A DNA stretch of 64,000 nt from Faecalibacter macacae (GCF_003687725.1 NZ_RDOJ01000013.1:16542-80541), one strand, 5' to 3'. Shown: positions 23,229 through 32,649, counted from the stretch's first letter. Notes: generated by a model not told the origin, from the sequence alone. A program made the numbers and translations.

Positions 23229-24842
23229 TTAATGAATTTCAACAACTTCGGTTGTTTGTTCGTGTATTGTTGATGCACGACCTGATGGATCTTCATTCTC
23301 TTGCCATTTCGGAATCCATTTTTTTACAGTTTTCGCAGCAGCTTCACTTGGGAAATGTTTATGAAAAATCTTTCGCATATACATCGCTTCTTTCGTCGTA
23401 GGAGTATTGATTGGGAATAATGTTTCGGCTTGTTCCATTTCCTGATCAGAAATTTGTGTAGCACAATAATCTACTAACTGATCAATCCAAGAATATCCAA
23501 CTCCATCAGAAAATTGTTCTTTCTGTCTCCATAATACATGTTCAGGTAACCATGGTTGTTCTTTATCATCAAATGCTTTTCTAATGATGTGTTTTTCCAT
23601 TTTACCTTCGGCTCTGTTTGGTCTTTTATACGATGGATCAATTTTCATGGCAACATCTAAAAAATGTCTGTCTAAAAAAGGAACACGAGCTTCTAATGCC
23701 CAAGCCATGGTAGATTTGTCGGCTCTTAAACAATCTGCTGTGCTTAATAATTGAACTCGTCGAATTGTCTCTTTCTGAAACTCTTGATCACTTGGTGCGT
23801 TATGGAAGTATAAATAACCACCAAAAATTTCATCAGAACCTTCACCAGATAAAACAACTTTAATTCCTAAATCTGTAATATATTTAGACATTATGTACAT
23901 AGGAGTAGAAGCTCTAATAGATGTAATATCATAGGTTTCTAAATGCCAAACTAATTTATCAATAATAGCTAAACCTTCATCAAAAGTAAAATGTATCGCG
24001 TGATGTTCTGTCCCTATAAAATCTGCAACTTCTTTAGCTGCAATAATATCTGGAGATGTTTCATCTAAACCGATTGAAAAAGAATGTAATGTTTTGCCTT
24101 CATCTTTCATTAATCGTGCAGTGATTGATGATATTAACGAGCTGTCTAAACCACCCGAAAGTAAGACACCAACAGGAACGTCGCTCATTAATCTTTTACG
24201 AGTTGCTTCAATTAAGCTATCTTTTAGTTTAACATAATCTAATTCCTCTGTGCAAACTTTATCATCAGCCCATTCTGGTTGATAATATTGTACAAAACCA
24301 GTTTCTTTTGTAAAGTAATGTCCAGGAGGGAAGGCGGATAAATCTTCAACTTGGTCTTCAATAACTTTCATTTCTGACGAAAAGTAATATGCACCTTCTT
24401 TGTCTTGTCCATAGTAAAGTGGTTTAATCCCGATTGGATCCCGAGCTATCATAAATCGATCGCTATCCATTACAATAAATCCGAAAACACCATCTAATAA
24501 ATTGCAAAAATCAGTTCCATATTTTTCGTATAATTTTACAATTACTTCACTGTCGCTTGATGTTCTAAAAGTATAATCTGTTAATTCTGTTTCTTTAAGT
24601 TTTACGTGGTTGTATATTTCTCCATTATGTACAACATAGGCAGTATTTGTACCTTGTATAGGTTGTTTTCCTGTATATAAATCGATAATTGCAAGTCTTT
24701 CGTGAGTGATAATTCCTGTTTTAGAATTATTTACCTGATAATCTTGCATATCTGGTCCACGATGTCTCATACGTTGACTTAGCATTTGTACATGTTGTAC
24801 ATCTAAATCTTTTTTATCAAAAATGCCTAATATTCCACACAT
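23229..24842 (-). CDS. asnB: Asparagine synthase, glutamine-hydrolysing
   Basis: A 537-residue enzyme that makes asparagine from aspartate, ATP and the ammonia of glutamine. The N-terminus MCGILGIFD gives the nucleophile Cys2 of the class II glutaminase domain (to about residue 190). The synthetase domain has the PP-loop LLSGGLDSS at about residues 225-233 and a GEGSDEIFGGY motif later. Length matches AsnB (about 550). It is a single-gene unit with its own terminator. The DUF493 gene upstream is divergent. Confidence 0.92.
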   Translation of the reverse strand: MCGILGIFDKKDLDVQHVQMLSQRMRHRGPDMQDYQVNNSKTGIITHERLAIIDLYTGKQPIQGTNTAYVVHNGEIYNHVKLKETELTDYTFRTSSDSEVIVKLYEKYGTDFCNLLDGVFGFIVMDSDRFMIARDPIGIKPLYYGQDKEGAYYFSSEMKVIEDQVEDLSAFPPGHYFTKETGFVQYYQPEWADDKVCTEELDYVKLKDSLIEATRKRLMSDVPVGVLLSGGLDSSLISSITARLMKDEGKTLHSFSIGLDETSPDIIAAKEVADFIGTEHHAIHFTFDEGLAIIDKLVWHLETYDITSIRASTPMYIMSKYITDLGIKVVLSGEGSDEIFGGYLYFHNAPSDQEFQKETIRRVQLLSTADCLRADKSTMAWALEARVPFLDRHFLDVAMKIDPSYKRPNRAEGKMEKHIIRKAFDDKEQPWLPEHVLWRQKEQFSDGVGYSWIDQLVDYCATQISDQEMEQAETLFPINTPTTKEAMYMRKIFHKHFPSEAAAKTVKKWIPKWQENEDPSGRASTIHEQTTEVVEIH

Positions 24843-25054
24843 AAGTTTTTAGTTTAATTCATTATTTGATGCAAATATTAGAATAAGGTTTATAAAGTGA
24901 AATTTATAATACAATATTGATTTATATATTAAATATTAAATAGATTATTAAGATAATATTTAAACTTTATGACAATATTTCATTCATTTTTTGTTGAAAA
25001 AGTAAATATGGGCTGTTGGCATAAAATATGCATTAACTAAGAAAACAAAGTATT

Positions 25055-25381
25055 ATGAGCGATATCAATATTAATTTTCAGAATATAAAAGACAGTGATG
25101 GATTAAACAAAGAAGATTTCTATGTTAAATTCAAAGAAAGATTAGATGATGTAACTTCTTTTCCTGCTGATTATACATATAAATTTATTTATCCTACAAG
25201 TGAGGAAACAATGGGTAAGGTAAAAGAGATTTTTAAAAATGCTAACCCTAAGTTTGATTATAAAGCATCAAAAAATAGAAAATATACATCTATAACAGTA
25301 GTAATCTATGCATTAGATTCGGATCAAGTGATTAATTTCTATCAAGAAGTTTCTCAGATACCTGGTGTAATGATGTTATAA
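25055..25381 (+). CDS. DUF493 (YbeD-like) family protein
   Basis: A 108-residue protein of the DUF493 family: FPADYTYKFIYPTSEETMGKVKEIF and the closing YQEVSQIPGVMML fit the small ferredoxin-like regulatory domain, similar to the ACT fold. Members are found throughout Flavobacteriia; their role is unknown (YbeD is suggested to be regulatory). It sits alone between asnB (divergent) and tyrS (convergent), sharing a bidirectional terminator with tyrS. Confidence 0.75.
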   Translation: MSDININFQNIKDSDGLNKEDFYVKFKERLDDVTSFPADYTYKFIYPTSEETMGKVKEIFKNANPKFDYKASKNRKYTSITVVIYALDSDQVINFYQEVSQIPGVMML

Positions 25382-25384
25382 TAC

Positions 25385-25414
25385 AAAAAGAGTTCAGTTT
25401 CCTGAACTCTTTTT
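25385..25414. terminator. Bidirectional terminator between DUF493 gene and tyrS
   Basis: A 13-bp perfect stem, AAAAAGAGTTCAG / CTGAACTCTTTTT with loop TTTC, with T runs on both strands. Confidence 0.88.
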
Positions 25415-25416
25415 AT

Positions 25417-26616
25417 TTAAATTATTTCAAAAAATAATCTTTTTCCTATTTTTATTTTAGTTCCAGCTTCTATAGTTATGTTAATATATGGATCTAAAAT
25501 TTTCTCTTGATTTACTTGTACAGCGCCGCTTTCGATTAATCTTCTAATGGCTGACTTTGTGTCAGATTCTTTTAAAACTTGACATAACTCTACTAACGTC
25601 ATTAATTCAGATTCGAATTTTTCTTTTGAAATAGGCAAGAATGATTTGTCTTCAAATTTTTTATTCTGAAATTGATTTACAAAAAACAATTCCGATTCTT
25701 TAGCATCCTCTTTATTATGGTATTGTGTAATAATATTTTTAGCAATAAGTTTTTTTACGTCCATAGGATGTTTTCCATCTTTTAATTCTTGAATTAACTC
25801 TTGTTTTTTATCCGATGTAAAATCCGTAACAAGTTCAATGTATTCTTCAATTAATGAATCAGGAATAGACATAGTTTTACCAAACATTTCATTCGGTTCA
25901 TCCGTCAATCCAATAATATTATTCAACGATTTACTCATCTTTTCTTTACCATCTAATCCTTTCAATAGCGGCATACACATTACAATTTGTGGATTTTGAT
26001 TAAAATGTTCTTGTAATTGCCTTCCCATTGTACAATTAAATAATTGATCTGTTCCACCCATTTCAATATCAGCTTCAATCTCTACCGAATCATAACCTTG
26101 TAAAATAGGGTAAACCAATTCGTGCATTGCAATTGGTGTATTTTCTGTAAATCTTTTATTAAAATCATTACGATGCATTAATTGCGCAACTGTAACTTTA
26201 GAAAGTAAACTGATAATTTCGCTAAAGTTTTTATTATCTAACCAATCCGAATTAAATACGATTTTAGTTTTATCAATTGCTAAGATTTTAGATAATTGAT
26301 TAATGTAAGTTTTTGCGTTGCTGTTAACTTCTTCAACGCTTAAAGGTTTTCTGCTTTTATTTTTTCCTGTTGGATCACCAATACGAGCAGTAAAACTCCC
26401 TACCAAAATGATGACTTGATGTCCTAAATCCTGAAATTGTTTTAATTTTTTCAAAACAACAGCATGTCCAAGATGTAAATCTGGAGCAGTTGGATCAAAA
26501 CCTAATTTAATTTTTAAAGGTCTATTTTCGTTTTTGCTTAAGATTAGTTTTTCTTCCAAACCGTTTTGTGGTAGAATGATTTCTACGTTTTCTTTTAAAA
26601 TTTGAATGTTATTCAT
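25417..26616 (-). CDS. tyrS: Tyrosyl-tRNA synthetase
   Basis: A 399-residue class I synthetase that charges tRNA-Tyr. The HIGH motif is PDLHLGHAV, the KMSKS motif is KMSKSLNN, and the C-terminal part has an S4-like fold (IRRLIESGAVQVNQEKILDPY). I start it at MNNIQILKENV (26616); an in-frame ATG at 26721 would add a 35-residue part that overlaps a terminator and has no family support. The leader upstream carries attenuation-like elements. Confidence 0.92.
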   Translation of the reverse strand: MNNIQILKENVEIILPQNGLEEKLILSKNENRPLKIKLGFDPTAPDLHLGHAVVLKKLKQFQDLGHQVIILVGSFTARIGDPTGKNKSRKPLSVEEVNSNAKTYINQLSKILAIDKTKIVFNSDWLDNKNFSEIISLLSKVTVAQLMHRNDFNKRFTENTPIAMHELVYPILQGYDSVEIEADIEMGGTDQLFNCTMGRQLQEHFNQNPQIVMCMPLLKGLDGKEKMSKSLNNIIGLTDEPNEMFGKTMSIPDSLIEEYIELVTDFTSDKKQELIQELKDGKHPMDVKKLIAKNIITQYHNKEDAKESELFFVNQFQNKKFEDKSFLPISKEKFESELMTLVELCQVLKESDTKSAIRRLIESGAVQVNQEKILDPYINITIEAGTKIKIGKRLFFEII

Positions 26617-26800
26617 GATTGTATTGCATAAAAAAACCCGAACAGAATAGATACTGTTCGGGTGATAAAAATTATAATTTATATAAAATATACTACGAAA
26701 AATGATTTCGTAAATAGGCATAATCTTCCCGAACTATTATTGGCAAATAATAGTCGTTGAAAAATGGTAGACGTAATATGCTATTTAAAAATTTCATGTG
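26617..26800 (-). promoter_or_regulatory. tyrS leader with terminator and competing antiterminator
   Basis: A 184-nt leader. A terminator hairpin, CCCGAACAG / CTGTTCGGG followed by T residues (26637-26662, minus), precedes tyrS. Upstream the same GTTCGGG sequence recurs (26728-26734), so it can pair with the first arm and block the terminator. Between them two reading frames are rich in Tyr codons, one in frame with tyrS (start 26721, 5 Tyr in 35) and one not (7 Tyr in 31 but with no normal start codon). This looks like attenuation responding to tyrosine or Tyr-tRNA; no T-box motif is visible. Confidence 0.55.
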
Positions 26801-26804
26801 ATGC

Positions 26805-26835
26805 AAAGATATAAAGAACTTTTTAAGTTCTCAAA
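26805..26835 (-). promoter_or_regulatory. tyrS: tyrS promoter
   Basis: A minus-strand TTTG (26832-26835) is followed 19 bases later by TATCTTTG (26805-26812), a full match to the Bacteroidota TAnnTTTG -7 box. Transcription would begin near 26800, giving the long leader. Confidence 0.6.
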
Positions 26836-26847
26836 ATTTAAAATTGA

Positions 26848-26973
26848 TTAAGATTTTGCATTATTTCTTCTTCGCTTTTTTTCTCTGTTAGTAGATTTTA
26901 ATAATTTGTATGTAGGATCTTTTAGTTTATTAATTAATACTTCTAAGTGATTTTCTTGTTTCTTTTTTGACAT
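26848..26973 (-). CDS. Small basic protein, 41 residues
   Basis: An ATG at 26973 opens a 41-residue frame (starting MSKKKQENHLEVLI and ending REKKRRRNNAKS). It is lysine/arginine-rich, suggesting RNA or DNA contact, and lies upstream of the tyrS promoter on the same strand. No homologue is recalled. It could be chance in an AT-rich spacer, but the composition is not that of random AT-rich reading. Confidence 0.4.
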   Translation of the reverse strand: MSKKKQENHLEVLINKLKDPTYKLLKSTNREKKRRRNNAKS

Positions 26974-27103
26974 AATAATAGATTTTTTGTTTGATAGTTT
27001 TAAAGTTAATTCATTGATTTTAAATATAGTCTAAAACTATGTTAAAGTTATTATTTAATTCAATTCAAAATCCAATAAATTTGTAGGTATAAGTAATAGA
27101 TAG

Positions 27104-28342
27104 ATGGAACAACCAATTCAATTAACTTTCGGTAACTATGGGCATACACTGCATCATTGTCAAGTTTTTTCACCAGATAATCAGTGGATAGTTTATGATA
27201 CGCGAAATGATGATACGCAGATAGGAACAACAACTCGTATAGAACGTGTAAATGTTGTTACGAAAGAGATTGAAGTTTTGTATGAAGTTGAGAATCCTAA
27301 TGAATTTGGTCCTGGAGTCGGAGCTGTTACGTATTCGCCAACTGAAGACAAAGTTATCTTTATTCATGGATTAGATAATGCAACTAAGGATAAACCATAC
27401 GGTATTGCGCGACGTTCTGCGGTAGCAATTGATGTATCTTTTCCAAATGTTCCAATTCATCTTGATGCAAGAAATGTAATAGAACCTTATACAAAAGGAG
27501 CTTTACGTGGAGGTACGCATTCACATTCCTGGCATCCTAACGGAGAATTAATAAGTTTTACATATAATGACGAGGTTTTAGCAGATCAGAATTTACCTAA
27601 TGAACGTGCAGTTGGTGTAATGTTCCCACAAAAGGTTATAGTTTCCTCGAATAATTCAAAAGAGAATTTTTCTGGAGAAATGTTTAGTGTTATTATTTCT
27701 AAACTTGTTGAACGAGCTAAAAATGGATCAGATGAAATTGAAAAAGCGTTTGATGAATGTTGGTTAGGTAATAAACGTGAGTTAATTTTTCAAGGTTGGG
27801 TTAGAGATGATGATGGTAATCGTAAGACTGAAATTTTTCATGCTCTTTTACCTGAAGACTTAACAAAATCAGATAATGTAATATTAGAAGGAACAAAAAC
27901 ACAATTTCCAAGTGTTCCTAAAGGTGTTGTGATAAAGAGAGTAACTTATACACCAAAAGGGATTTCTACATTTAGGCATTGGTTAAGATCAGATTCAACC
28001 GGTGAGAATATCTATTTTTTGATGGAAGATGATAATTTATGCACTAATATTTTTGAATTAAACCTCAATTCCTATCAAATTCGTCAAGTTACATTTCATA
28101 CTTCTTCTATATATTCACCAATTAATCTATCACCAGATGGACAATATTTAGTTTATTTCTGTGAAGATTTTCTATGTTATTCATCTATTAGTGATTCAAG
28201 TAATATAAAGGTTTTAGATGTTGATATTGCTTTAAGTGGAATCCCAAATTTTGATAAAAACGGTCAATTTATTTATTATAATAAATATGTTGAAGAAAAA
28301 TCAGCTTCAAAATTTCTTCAAATTTTCAAAATTAAGGTATAA
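27104..28342 (+). CDS. DUF3748 (YidR-like) beta-propeller protein
   Basis: A 412-residue soluble protein without a signal peptide. It contains repeated blade segments (SPDNQWIVYDTR, SPDGQYLVYFC) and a GTHSHSWHPNGELISFTYND segment in the middle, as in E. coli YidR (DUF3748), which is related to oligogalacturonate-lyase-like propellers. The substrate is not known. It is a single gene with its own terminator, upstream of the porin gene. Confidence 0.75.
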   Translation: MEQPIQLTFGNYGHTLHHCQVFSPDNQWIVYDTRNDDTQIGTTTRIERVNVVTKEIEVLYEVENPNEFGPGVGAVTYSPTEDKVIFIHGLDNATKDKPYGIARRSAVAIDVSFPNVPIHLDARNVIEPYTKGALRGGTHSHSWHPNGELISFTYNDEVLADQNLPNERAVGVMFPQKVIVSSNNSKENFSGEMFSVIISKLVERAKNGSDEIEKAFDECWLGNKRELIFQGWVRDDDGNRKTEIFHALLPEDLTKSDNVILEGTKTQFPSVPKGVVIKRVTYTPKGISTFRHWLRSDSTGENIYFLMEDDNLCTNIFELNLNSYQIRQVTFHTSSIYSPINLSPDGQYLVYFCEDFLCYSSISDSSNIKVLDVDIALSGIPNFDKNGQFIYYNKYVEEKSASKFLQIFKIKV

Positions 28343-28353
28343 ATATTCGATTT

Positions 28354-28376
28354 AAATGCGTTTTCTGAACGCATTT
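28354..28376 (+). terminator. Terminator of the DUF3748 gene
   Basis: A 9-bp stem, AAATGCGTT / AACGCATTT with loop TTCTG, followed by a T run. Confidence 0.85.
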
Positions 28377-28495
28377 TTTTTGTCTTATTTAGATAAACTA
28401 ACAAAAAAGGTTTTTTAAAGGCTTGAAGATGCTATAAATATTGCTTTAATTAATAATATTATACTTTTTTAATCAATAGTGTACAAAAAACACTT

Positions 28496-28533
28496 ACTAA
28501 CATTTGTAAGTTTCATTTTTTTGTATAATTTTA
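28496..28533 (+). promoter_or_regulatory. Porin promoter with TetR-type operator
   Basis: ACTAAC-ATTT-GTAAGT (28496-28511) is an inverted repeat with one mismatch to the operator before paaK. It overlaps a TTTG -33 box (28503-28506), which stands 19 bases from TAATTTTA (28526-28533), a near match to TAnnTTTG. A repressor at this place would block the porin and transporter genes. Confidence 0.55.
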
Positions 28534-28553
28534 ACACATTATCACAAATAAAA

Positions 28554-29870
28554 ATGAGGAAAACACTAATTAATTTTTCACTGATAACTATGTTATTCAG
28601 TGGGCTAGAAGCTTATGCTCAAAATTTAACGACTTCCAATAACGATTCAATTGTTAAAATTGAAAAACCAGATTTAACAATTGGTAAAGATCAAAAAGTT
28701 GAGGTCAATTTTTACGGTTTTATTCGTAATGATATTTTCGCAGATTCAAGACAAAATATTGGAGCCGGTGAGAATGTTGTAATGCTTTATCCGAAAGATC
28801 GTCAATTGGATGCTAATGGACAGGATATTAATGCAACGGGTAAATTTCATATGTTATCAGTTATTTCTAGAGCTGGAGTTAATTTAAAAGGTCCTGAAAT
28901 TATGGGAGCTAAATCTTCAGGTATCTTAGAAGGTGAATTTTTTGGTGCTACCGAAGGTGGTATTAACGAATTTCGTTTACGTCATGCGTATATCATGTTA
29001 GATTGGGAAAAAACGCAATTAGGAGTTGGTCAATATTGGCATCCATTTGTAGTTTTAGAAGCTTTACCTAATGTTGTTAATTACGGAACTGGAGCTCCAG
29101 TTTATGGTTTAAATAGAAATCCTCAAATTCGTTTAACACATAAGTTCACAGATAATGTAAAGGTTATTGCTGCAATTCATTCTCAAAGAGATTTTACACC
29201 AAATACAGATCCTTATCGTAACGGTGGTCCTGCAGCGCATTTACAACTGCAATATAAATCTGATAAGTTTGTTTTTGGTGGAGGTGTACAATATGAATCA
29301 CTTAAACCAAAATTAGCAAGCGAAGGTTTAAAATCTACAGAAAGAGCAGAGAGTTTTTCTGCAACTGCTTACGCTAAAGTTATCACAAAACCAGTTACAA
29401 TTACAGCTACAGGATACTTAATGCAAAACGCTTCAACATTTGTGCAATTAGGTGGATACGTAGGATATCAATTACCAGGACAGGTTGAAACGTATAAGCC
29501 AATTGATACTGAATCAGTTTGGTTAGATGTTCAACAAAATACGAAAGGAAAATGGGCTTTAGGTGCATTTGCAGGAGCAGTTTATAATCGCGGTGTAGAT
29601 AATCCTGTGGAAGGAGCAGTGGCTACTTCTTATGGGGTTACAACTAATTGGGGTGCTTTATCTGCAACTCAAGGTGGTAGAACAGTAAATTACTTATATA
29701 AGGTTGCTCCACGTTTAGATTTTACTCCAAATAAGGCTTTAAAGCTACGTTTAGAGTTAGAACGTTCTTCTGCTCGTTGGGCTGATGCAACTAACAAAGC
29801 AATTGGATATGATAATAAGTTTTTAGCAACAAATTATCGTTTTCATTTAACAACAACATATAGTTTCTAA
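28554..29870 (+). CDS. Outer-membrane porin (DcaP-like)
   Basis: A 438-residue protein starting MRKTLINFSLITMLFSGLEAYAQ, a signal peptide cut after AYAQ; an upstream in-frame GTG at 28479 would add a second hydrophobic stretch and overlaps the operator. The mature part is a beta barrel of alternating strands (VEVNFYGFIRNDIFADSRQ, RLRHAYIMLDWEKTQLGVG) ending with the terminal Phe of YRFHLTTTYSF. It is similar to DcaP porins that admit organic acids. It precedes the transporter gene by 33 bp, so it may supply phenylacetate or an oxoacid to it. Confidence 0.7.
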   Translation: MRKTLINFSLITMLFSGLEAYAQNLTTSNNDSIVKIEKPDLTIGKDQKVEVNFYGFIRNDIFADSRQNIGAGENVVMLYPKDRQLDANGQDINATGKFHMLSVISRAGVNLKGPEIMGAKSSGILEGEFFGATEGGINEFRLRHAYIMLDWEKTQLGVGQYWHPFVVLEALPNVVNYGTGAPVYGLNRNPQIRLTHKFTDNVKVIAAIHSQRDFTPNTDPYRNGGPAAHLQLQYKSDKFVFGGGVQYESLKPKLASEGLKSTERAESFSATAYAKVITKPVTITATGYLMQNASTFVQLGGYVGYQLPGQVETYKPIDTESVWLDVQQNTKGKWALGAFAGAVYNRGVDNPVEGAVATSYGVTTNWGALSATQGGRTVNYLYKVAPRLDFTPNKALKLRLELERSSARWADATNKAIGYDNKFLATNYRFHLTTTYSF

Positions 29871-29903
29871 TAATATTAAATCATTTAAAATATAATTACA
29901 CAC

Positions 29904-31280
29904 ATGGAAGTATCTGCAAATTCTTCACAAATTGAAAAAAAGGAAAATAACATTTTACAGGTTATTATCGCTTCTTCAGTTGGTACACTTATCGAGTGGT
30001 ACGATATGTTCTTAGCTATTATTTTAGCAGGAGTTTTATCTACACAATTATTTCCTAACGACGGATCTTCTCACTTTTTAGAGACTTTGGCTGTTGTTGT
30101 TTCATCATTTATGTTTCGCCCTATTGGATCATTAGTTTTTGGTAGTATTGGGGATAGAATTGGTCGTAAATATTCGTTCTTAGTTTCATTAATTATGATG
30201 GGGATTGCGACTTTTGGTATCGGTTTAATTCCAACTTTCGAATCTGTAGGTTGGTTTGCACCAGTTCTTTTATTAATCTGTCGTATTTTCCAAGGTTTAG
30301 CAATTTCTGGTGAGTATGCAGGTGCAGTTATTTACGTAGCTGAACACGCACCACAAGAAAAACGTGGACATTACACAGGTTTTATTCAAGCAACAGTTCC
30401 ATTAGGTTTATTAATTTGTTTATTAGTAGTATATTTTACAAAAGCTGCTATGACAGAAGAAGCATTTAATTCTTTTGGATGGCGTATTCCTTTCTTATTT
30501 TCAGGGGTATTAGTTTTAATCAGCTACTTTATCCGTAAGAAGTTACACGAATCACCAGTTTTTGAACAGTTAAAGAAAGAAGGTAAAACGTCTAAGTCTC
30601 CAGTAAAAGATACTTTCACAACTCCAGGTAATATTAAAGTGATGTTAAAAGCTATCTTCGGTGGAAACGCAGCGCAATCTACAATTATGCAAACAACATT
30701 ATTTGTTACGTTATTCTTTTTACAACGTGCTGTAATGTTACCTTATGAAACTGTATTAATAATTGTATTAATTGCAACATTATTCAGTTCATTCTTTTAC
30801 CAATATTTCGGGTCTTTATCAGATAAAATTGGTCGTAAACCTGTAATGTTAGGGGGTATGATTTCTTCATTAATCTTAATACCTTTTTCATTCTACATGT
30901 ACATGACTATTGGAAATCCAGAAGGGTTAAAAGAAATTCATGAAATTGGTACTCCAGCTATTTTAGCTATTGCAGGTATTAGTTTAATAACTTCTATCGC
31001 AGGAGCTGCTACTTACGGTCCACTTGGAGCATTTATGTTAGAAATTTTCCCAACAAAAATTCGTTATACAAGTATGGGATTTGCTCAGAATATGGGTAAC
31101 GGATTTATCGGTGGTGCAACTACATTTGTAACAGAATTATTAAAAAGCACATTAATTGTATCGGCAGCAATGTCGCCTTATATTGGTTTAACGTATCCAT
31201 TAATACTAATATTCATAGCAATTCTTGTTAACTATTTTACAGTTCCAGAAACTTATAAAACAGATTTAACAAAGGATTAA
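29904..31280 (+). CDS. MFS transporter, metabolite:H+ symporter (MHS) family
   Basis: A 458-residue inner-membrane protein with 12 hydrophobic helices. The first loop motif GSIGDRIGRKYSF (about residue 80) and RPIGSLVFG are typical of the MHS family (proline, alpha-ketoglutarate, shikimate and aromatic-acid carriers). The second half has GSLSDKIGRKPVMLGG and the conserved GPLGAFMLEIFPTKIRYT. It would carry an organic acid with protons. It is coupled to the porin gene and has its own terminator; phenylacetate is the inferred substrate because of its neighbours. Confidence 0.8.
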   Translation: MEVSANSSQIEKKENNILQVIIASSVGTLIEWYDMFLAIILAGVLSTQLFPNDGSSHFLETLAVVVSSFMFRPIGSLVFGSIGDRIGRKYSFLVSLIMMGIATFGIGLIPTFESVGWFAPVLLLICRIFQGLAISGEYAGAVIYVAEHAPQEKRGHYTGFIQATVPLGLLICLLVVYFTKAAMTEEAFNSFGWRIPFLFSGVLVLISYFIRKKLHESPVFEQLKKEGKTSKSPVKDTFTTPGNIKVMLKAIFGGNAAQSTIMQTTLFVTLFFLQRAVMLPYETVLIIVLIATLFSSFFYQYFGSLSDKIGRKPVMLGGMISSLILIPFSFYMYMTIGNPEGLKEIHEIGTPAILAIAGISLITSIAGAATYGPLGAFMLEIFPTKIRYTSMGFAQNMGNGFIGGATTFVTELLKSTLIVSAAMSPYIGLTYPLILIFIAILVNYFTVPETYKTDLTKD

Positions 31281-31289
31281 AAGATTCTT

Positions 31290-31313
31290 AAAGGCTCAAA
31301 TTATTGAGCCTTT
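31290..31313 (+). terminator. Terminator of the porin-transporter operon
   Basis: A 10-bp perfect stem, AAAGGCTCAA / TTGAGCCTTT with loop ATTA, then a T run. Confidence 0.88.
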
Positions 31314-31323
31314 TTTTATTTGA

Positions 31324-31368
31324 ACTAACAATCGTTTGTCTTAAAAAGAAAAATATTTAATATCTTCA
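31324..31368 (+). promoter_or_regulatory. Promoter of the 2-oxoacid dehydrogenase genes with TetR-type operator
   Basis: ACTAAC-AATC-GTTTGT (31324-31339) matches the paaK operator in 11 of 12 half-site bases. It contains the TTTG -33 box (31335-31338); TATCTTCA (31361-31368) is the likely -7 box, 22 bases away. As at the porin gene, the operator covers the -33 region. Confidence 0.55.
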
Positions 31369-31392
31369 TCACCCAAACTGCAAACTACAAAA

Positions 31393-32628
31393 ATGAATAT
31401 AATCGAACTTACTATTCCTAAATTAGGGGAAAGTGTTTCAGAGGTTACTTTGTCTAAATGGCTAAAACAAGTTGGTGACTTTGTTAATTTAGATGAAATT
31501 ATTGCTGAAGTTTCTACAGATAAAGTTGATTCTGATGTACCGTCAACTCACGCTGGTAAACTAATAGAGTTAAAATATGAAGAAGGAGATACAATTGCTA
31601 TTGGCGAAGTCTTCGCTGTAATTGATATTTCTGATTCTAATTCAACAAATCAAATAAAAGAAGACGTACTTGTAGATATACCAGTGTCTGATATTCAAGT
31701 TACATCAACTCCTGTAAAAACTGATAAATTTCTTTCGCCTTTAGTTAAGCGAATCATTAAAGAAGAAAATCTTAATCTTGATGAGGTTTTACAAATTCAA
31801 GGTTCTGGTCATAATGGTCGTATTTCTAAAAATGATGTATTAAATTATATCAGTAATCCTTCAAAATCTAACGTAGCTCATCAACAAGTTATAGCATCTT
31901 CATCGCTTGGTGGAAATTCTGAAATCATTGAAATGGATAAGATGCGTCTGATGATTGCAAAGCACATGAAGAATAGTAAACAAACTTCTCCTCATGTCAC
32001 TGCTTATGTAGAACCAGATGTTACTAATTTGGTAAAATGGCGCGAAGCGAATAAAGATAAATTTGAAGCGAAGTATAAACAAAAACTAACGTTTACACCA
32101 ATCCTTGTAGATTGTGTTGTTCGTGCAATTAAAGATTTCCCTATGATTAATGTTTCTGTTGATGATACAGAGACCAAGATTATCAAACATAATGATATCA
32201 ATATCGGAATTGCAACAGCATTACCAAATAATAATTTAATTGTTCCTGTCATTAAAAATGCTAATACTTTAAATCTTGAAGGTTTAGCAAAAGGCGTAAA
32301 TACAATTGTAGATAAAGCACGTACAAATAAATTATCTCCTGATGATATTTCTGGTGGAACATTTACAATTTCCAATGTTGGTGTTTTTGGAAACTTAATG
32401 GGAACTCCAATTATTAATCAGCCTGAAGTTGCTATACTTGCGACTGGTGTAATTAAGAAAAAACCTGCTGTTTTAGAAACTGAATATGGTGATATAGTTG
32501 TTGTAAGACAATTTATGTATTTATCACTTTCTTTTGATCATCGTGTTGTTGATGGATCTCTTGGCGGTGTTTTCTTAAAACGCATCTCAGATTATATGGA
32601 AAATTGGGATATTAATCAATCCATTTAA
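31393..32628 (+). CDS. 2-oxoacid dehydrogenase E2, dihydrolipoamide acyltransferase
   Basis: A 411-residue E2. The lipoyl domain (1-80) has Lys44 in the STDKVDS motif. A peripheral E1/E3-binding domain (about 116-155, SPLVKRIIKEENLNLDEVLQ) follows, and the catalytic domain carries His383 and Asp387 in the DHRVVDG motif. The E2 moves the acyl group to CoA. With the fused E1 that follows after 21 bp it fits a branched-chain (bkd) complex; the acyl group might also be aromatic. No E3 gene is near, so E3 must come from elsewhere. Confidence 0.85.
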   Translation: MNIIELTIPKLGESVSEVTLSKWLKQVGDFVNLDEIIAEVSTDKVDSDVPSTHAGKLIELKYEEGDTIAIGEVFAVIDISDSNSTNQIKEDVLVDIPVSDIQVTSTPVKTDKFLSPLVKRIIKEENLNLDEVLQIQGSGHNGRISKNDVLNYISNPSKSNVAHQQVIASSSLGGNSEIIEMDKMRLMIAKHMKNSKQTSPHVTAYVEPDVTNLVKWREANKDKFEAKYKQKLTFTPILVDCVVRAIKDFPMINVSVDDTETKIIKHNDINIGIATALPNNNLIVPVIKNANTLNLEGLAKGVNTIVDKARTNKLSPDDISGGTFTISNVGVFGNLMGTPIINQPEVAILATGVIKKKPAVLETEYGDIVVVRQFMYLSLSFDHRVVDGSLGGVFLKRISDYMENWDINQSI

Positions 32629-32649
32629 AAACCACAAAATCATTAAAAA

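Noticed and set aside
26617..26721. Longer N-terminus for tyrosyl-tRNA synthetase from the in-frame ATG at 26721
   Set aside because: The added 35 residues run through the terminator hairpin and do not resemble the family; MNNIQ at 26616 fits TyrS length and start.
26693..26798. A tyrosine-rich leader peptide beginning at the ATG at 26798
   Set aside because: The frame of that ATG has almost no Tyr codons; the Tyr-rich frame has a TAA soon after the promoter and no normal start codon. The attenuation idea rests on the hairpins instead.
28398..28413. A fourth ACTAAC site before the porin gene
   Set aside because: Only one half-site (ACTAAC) is present; the other half reads AAGGTT and does not match.
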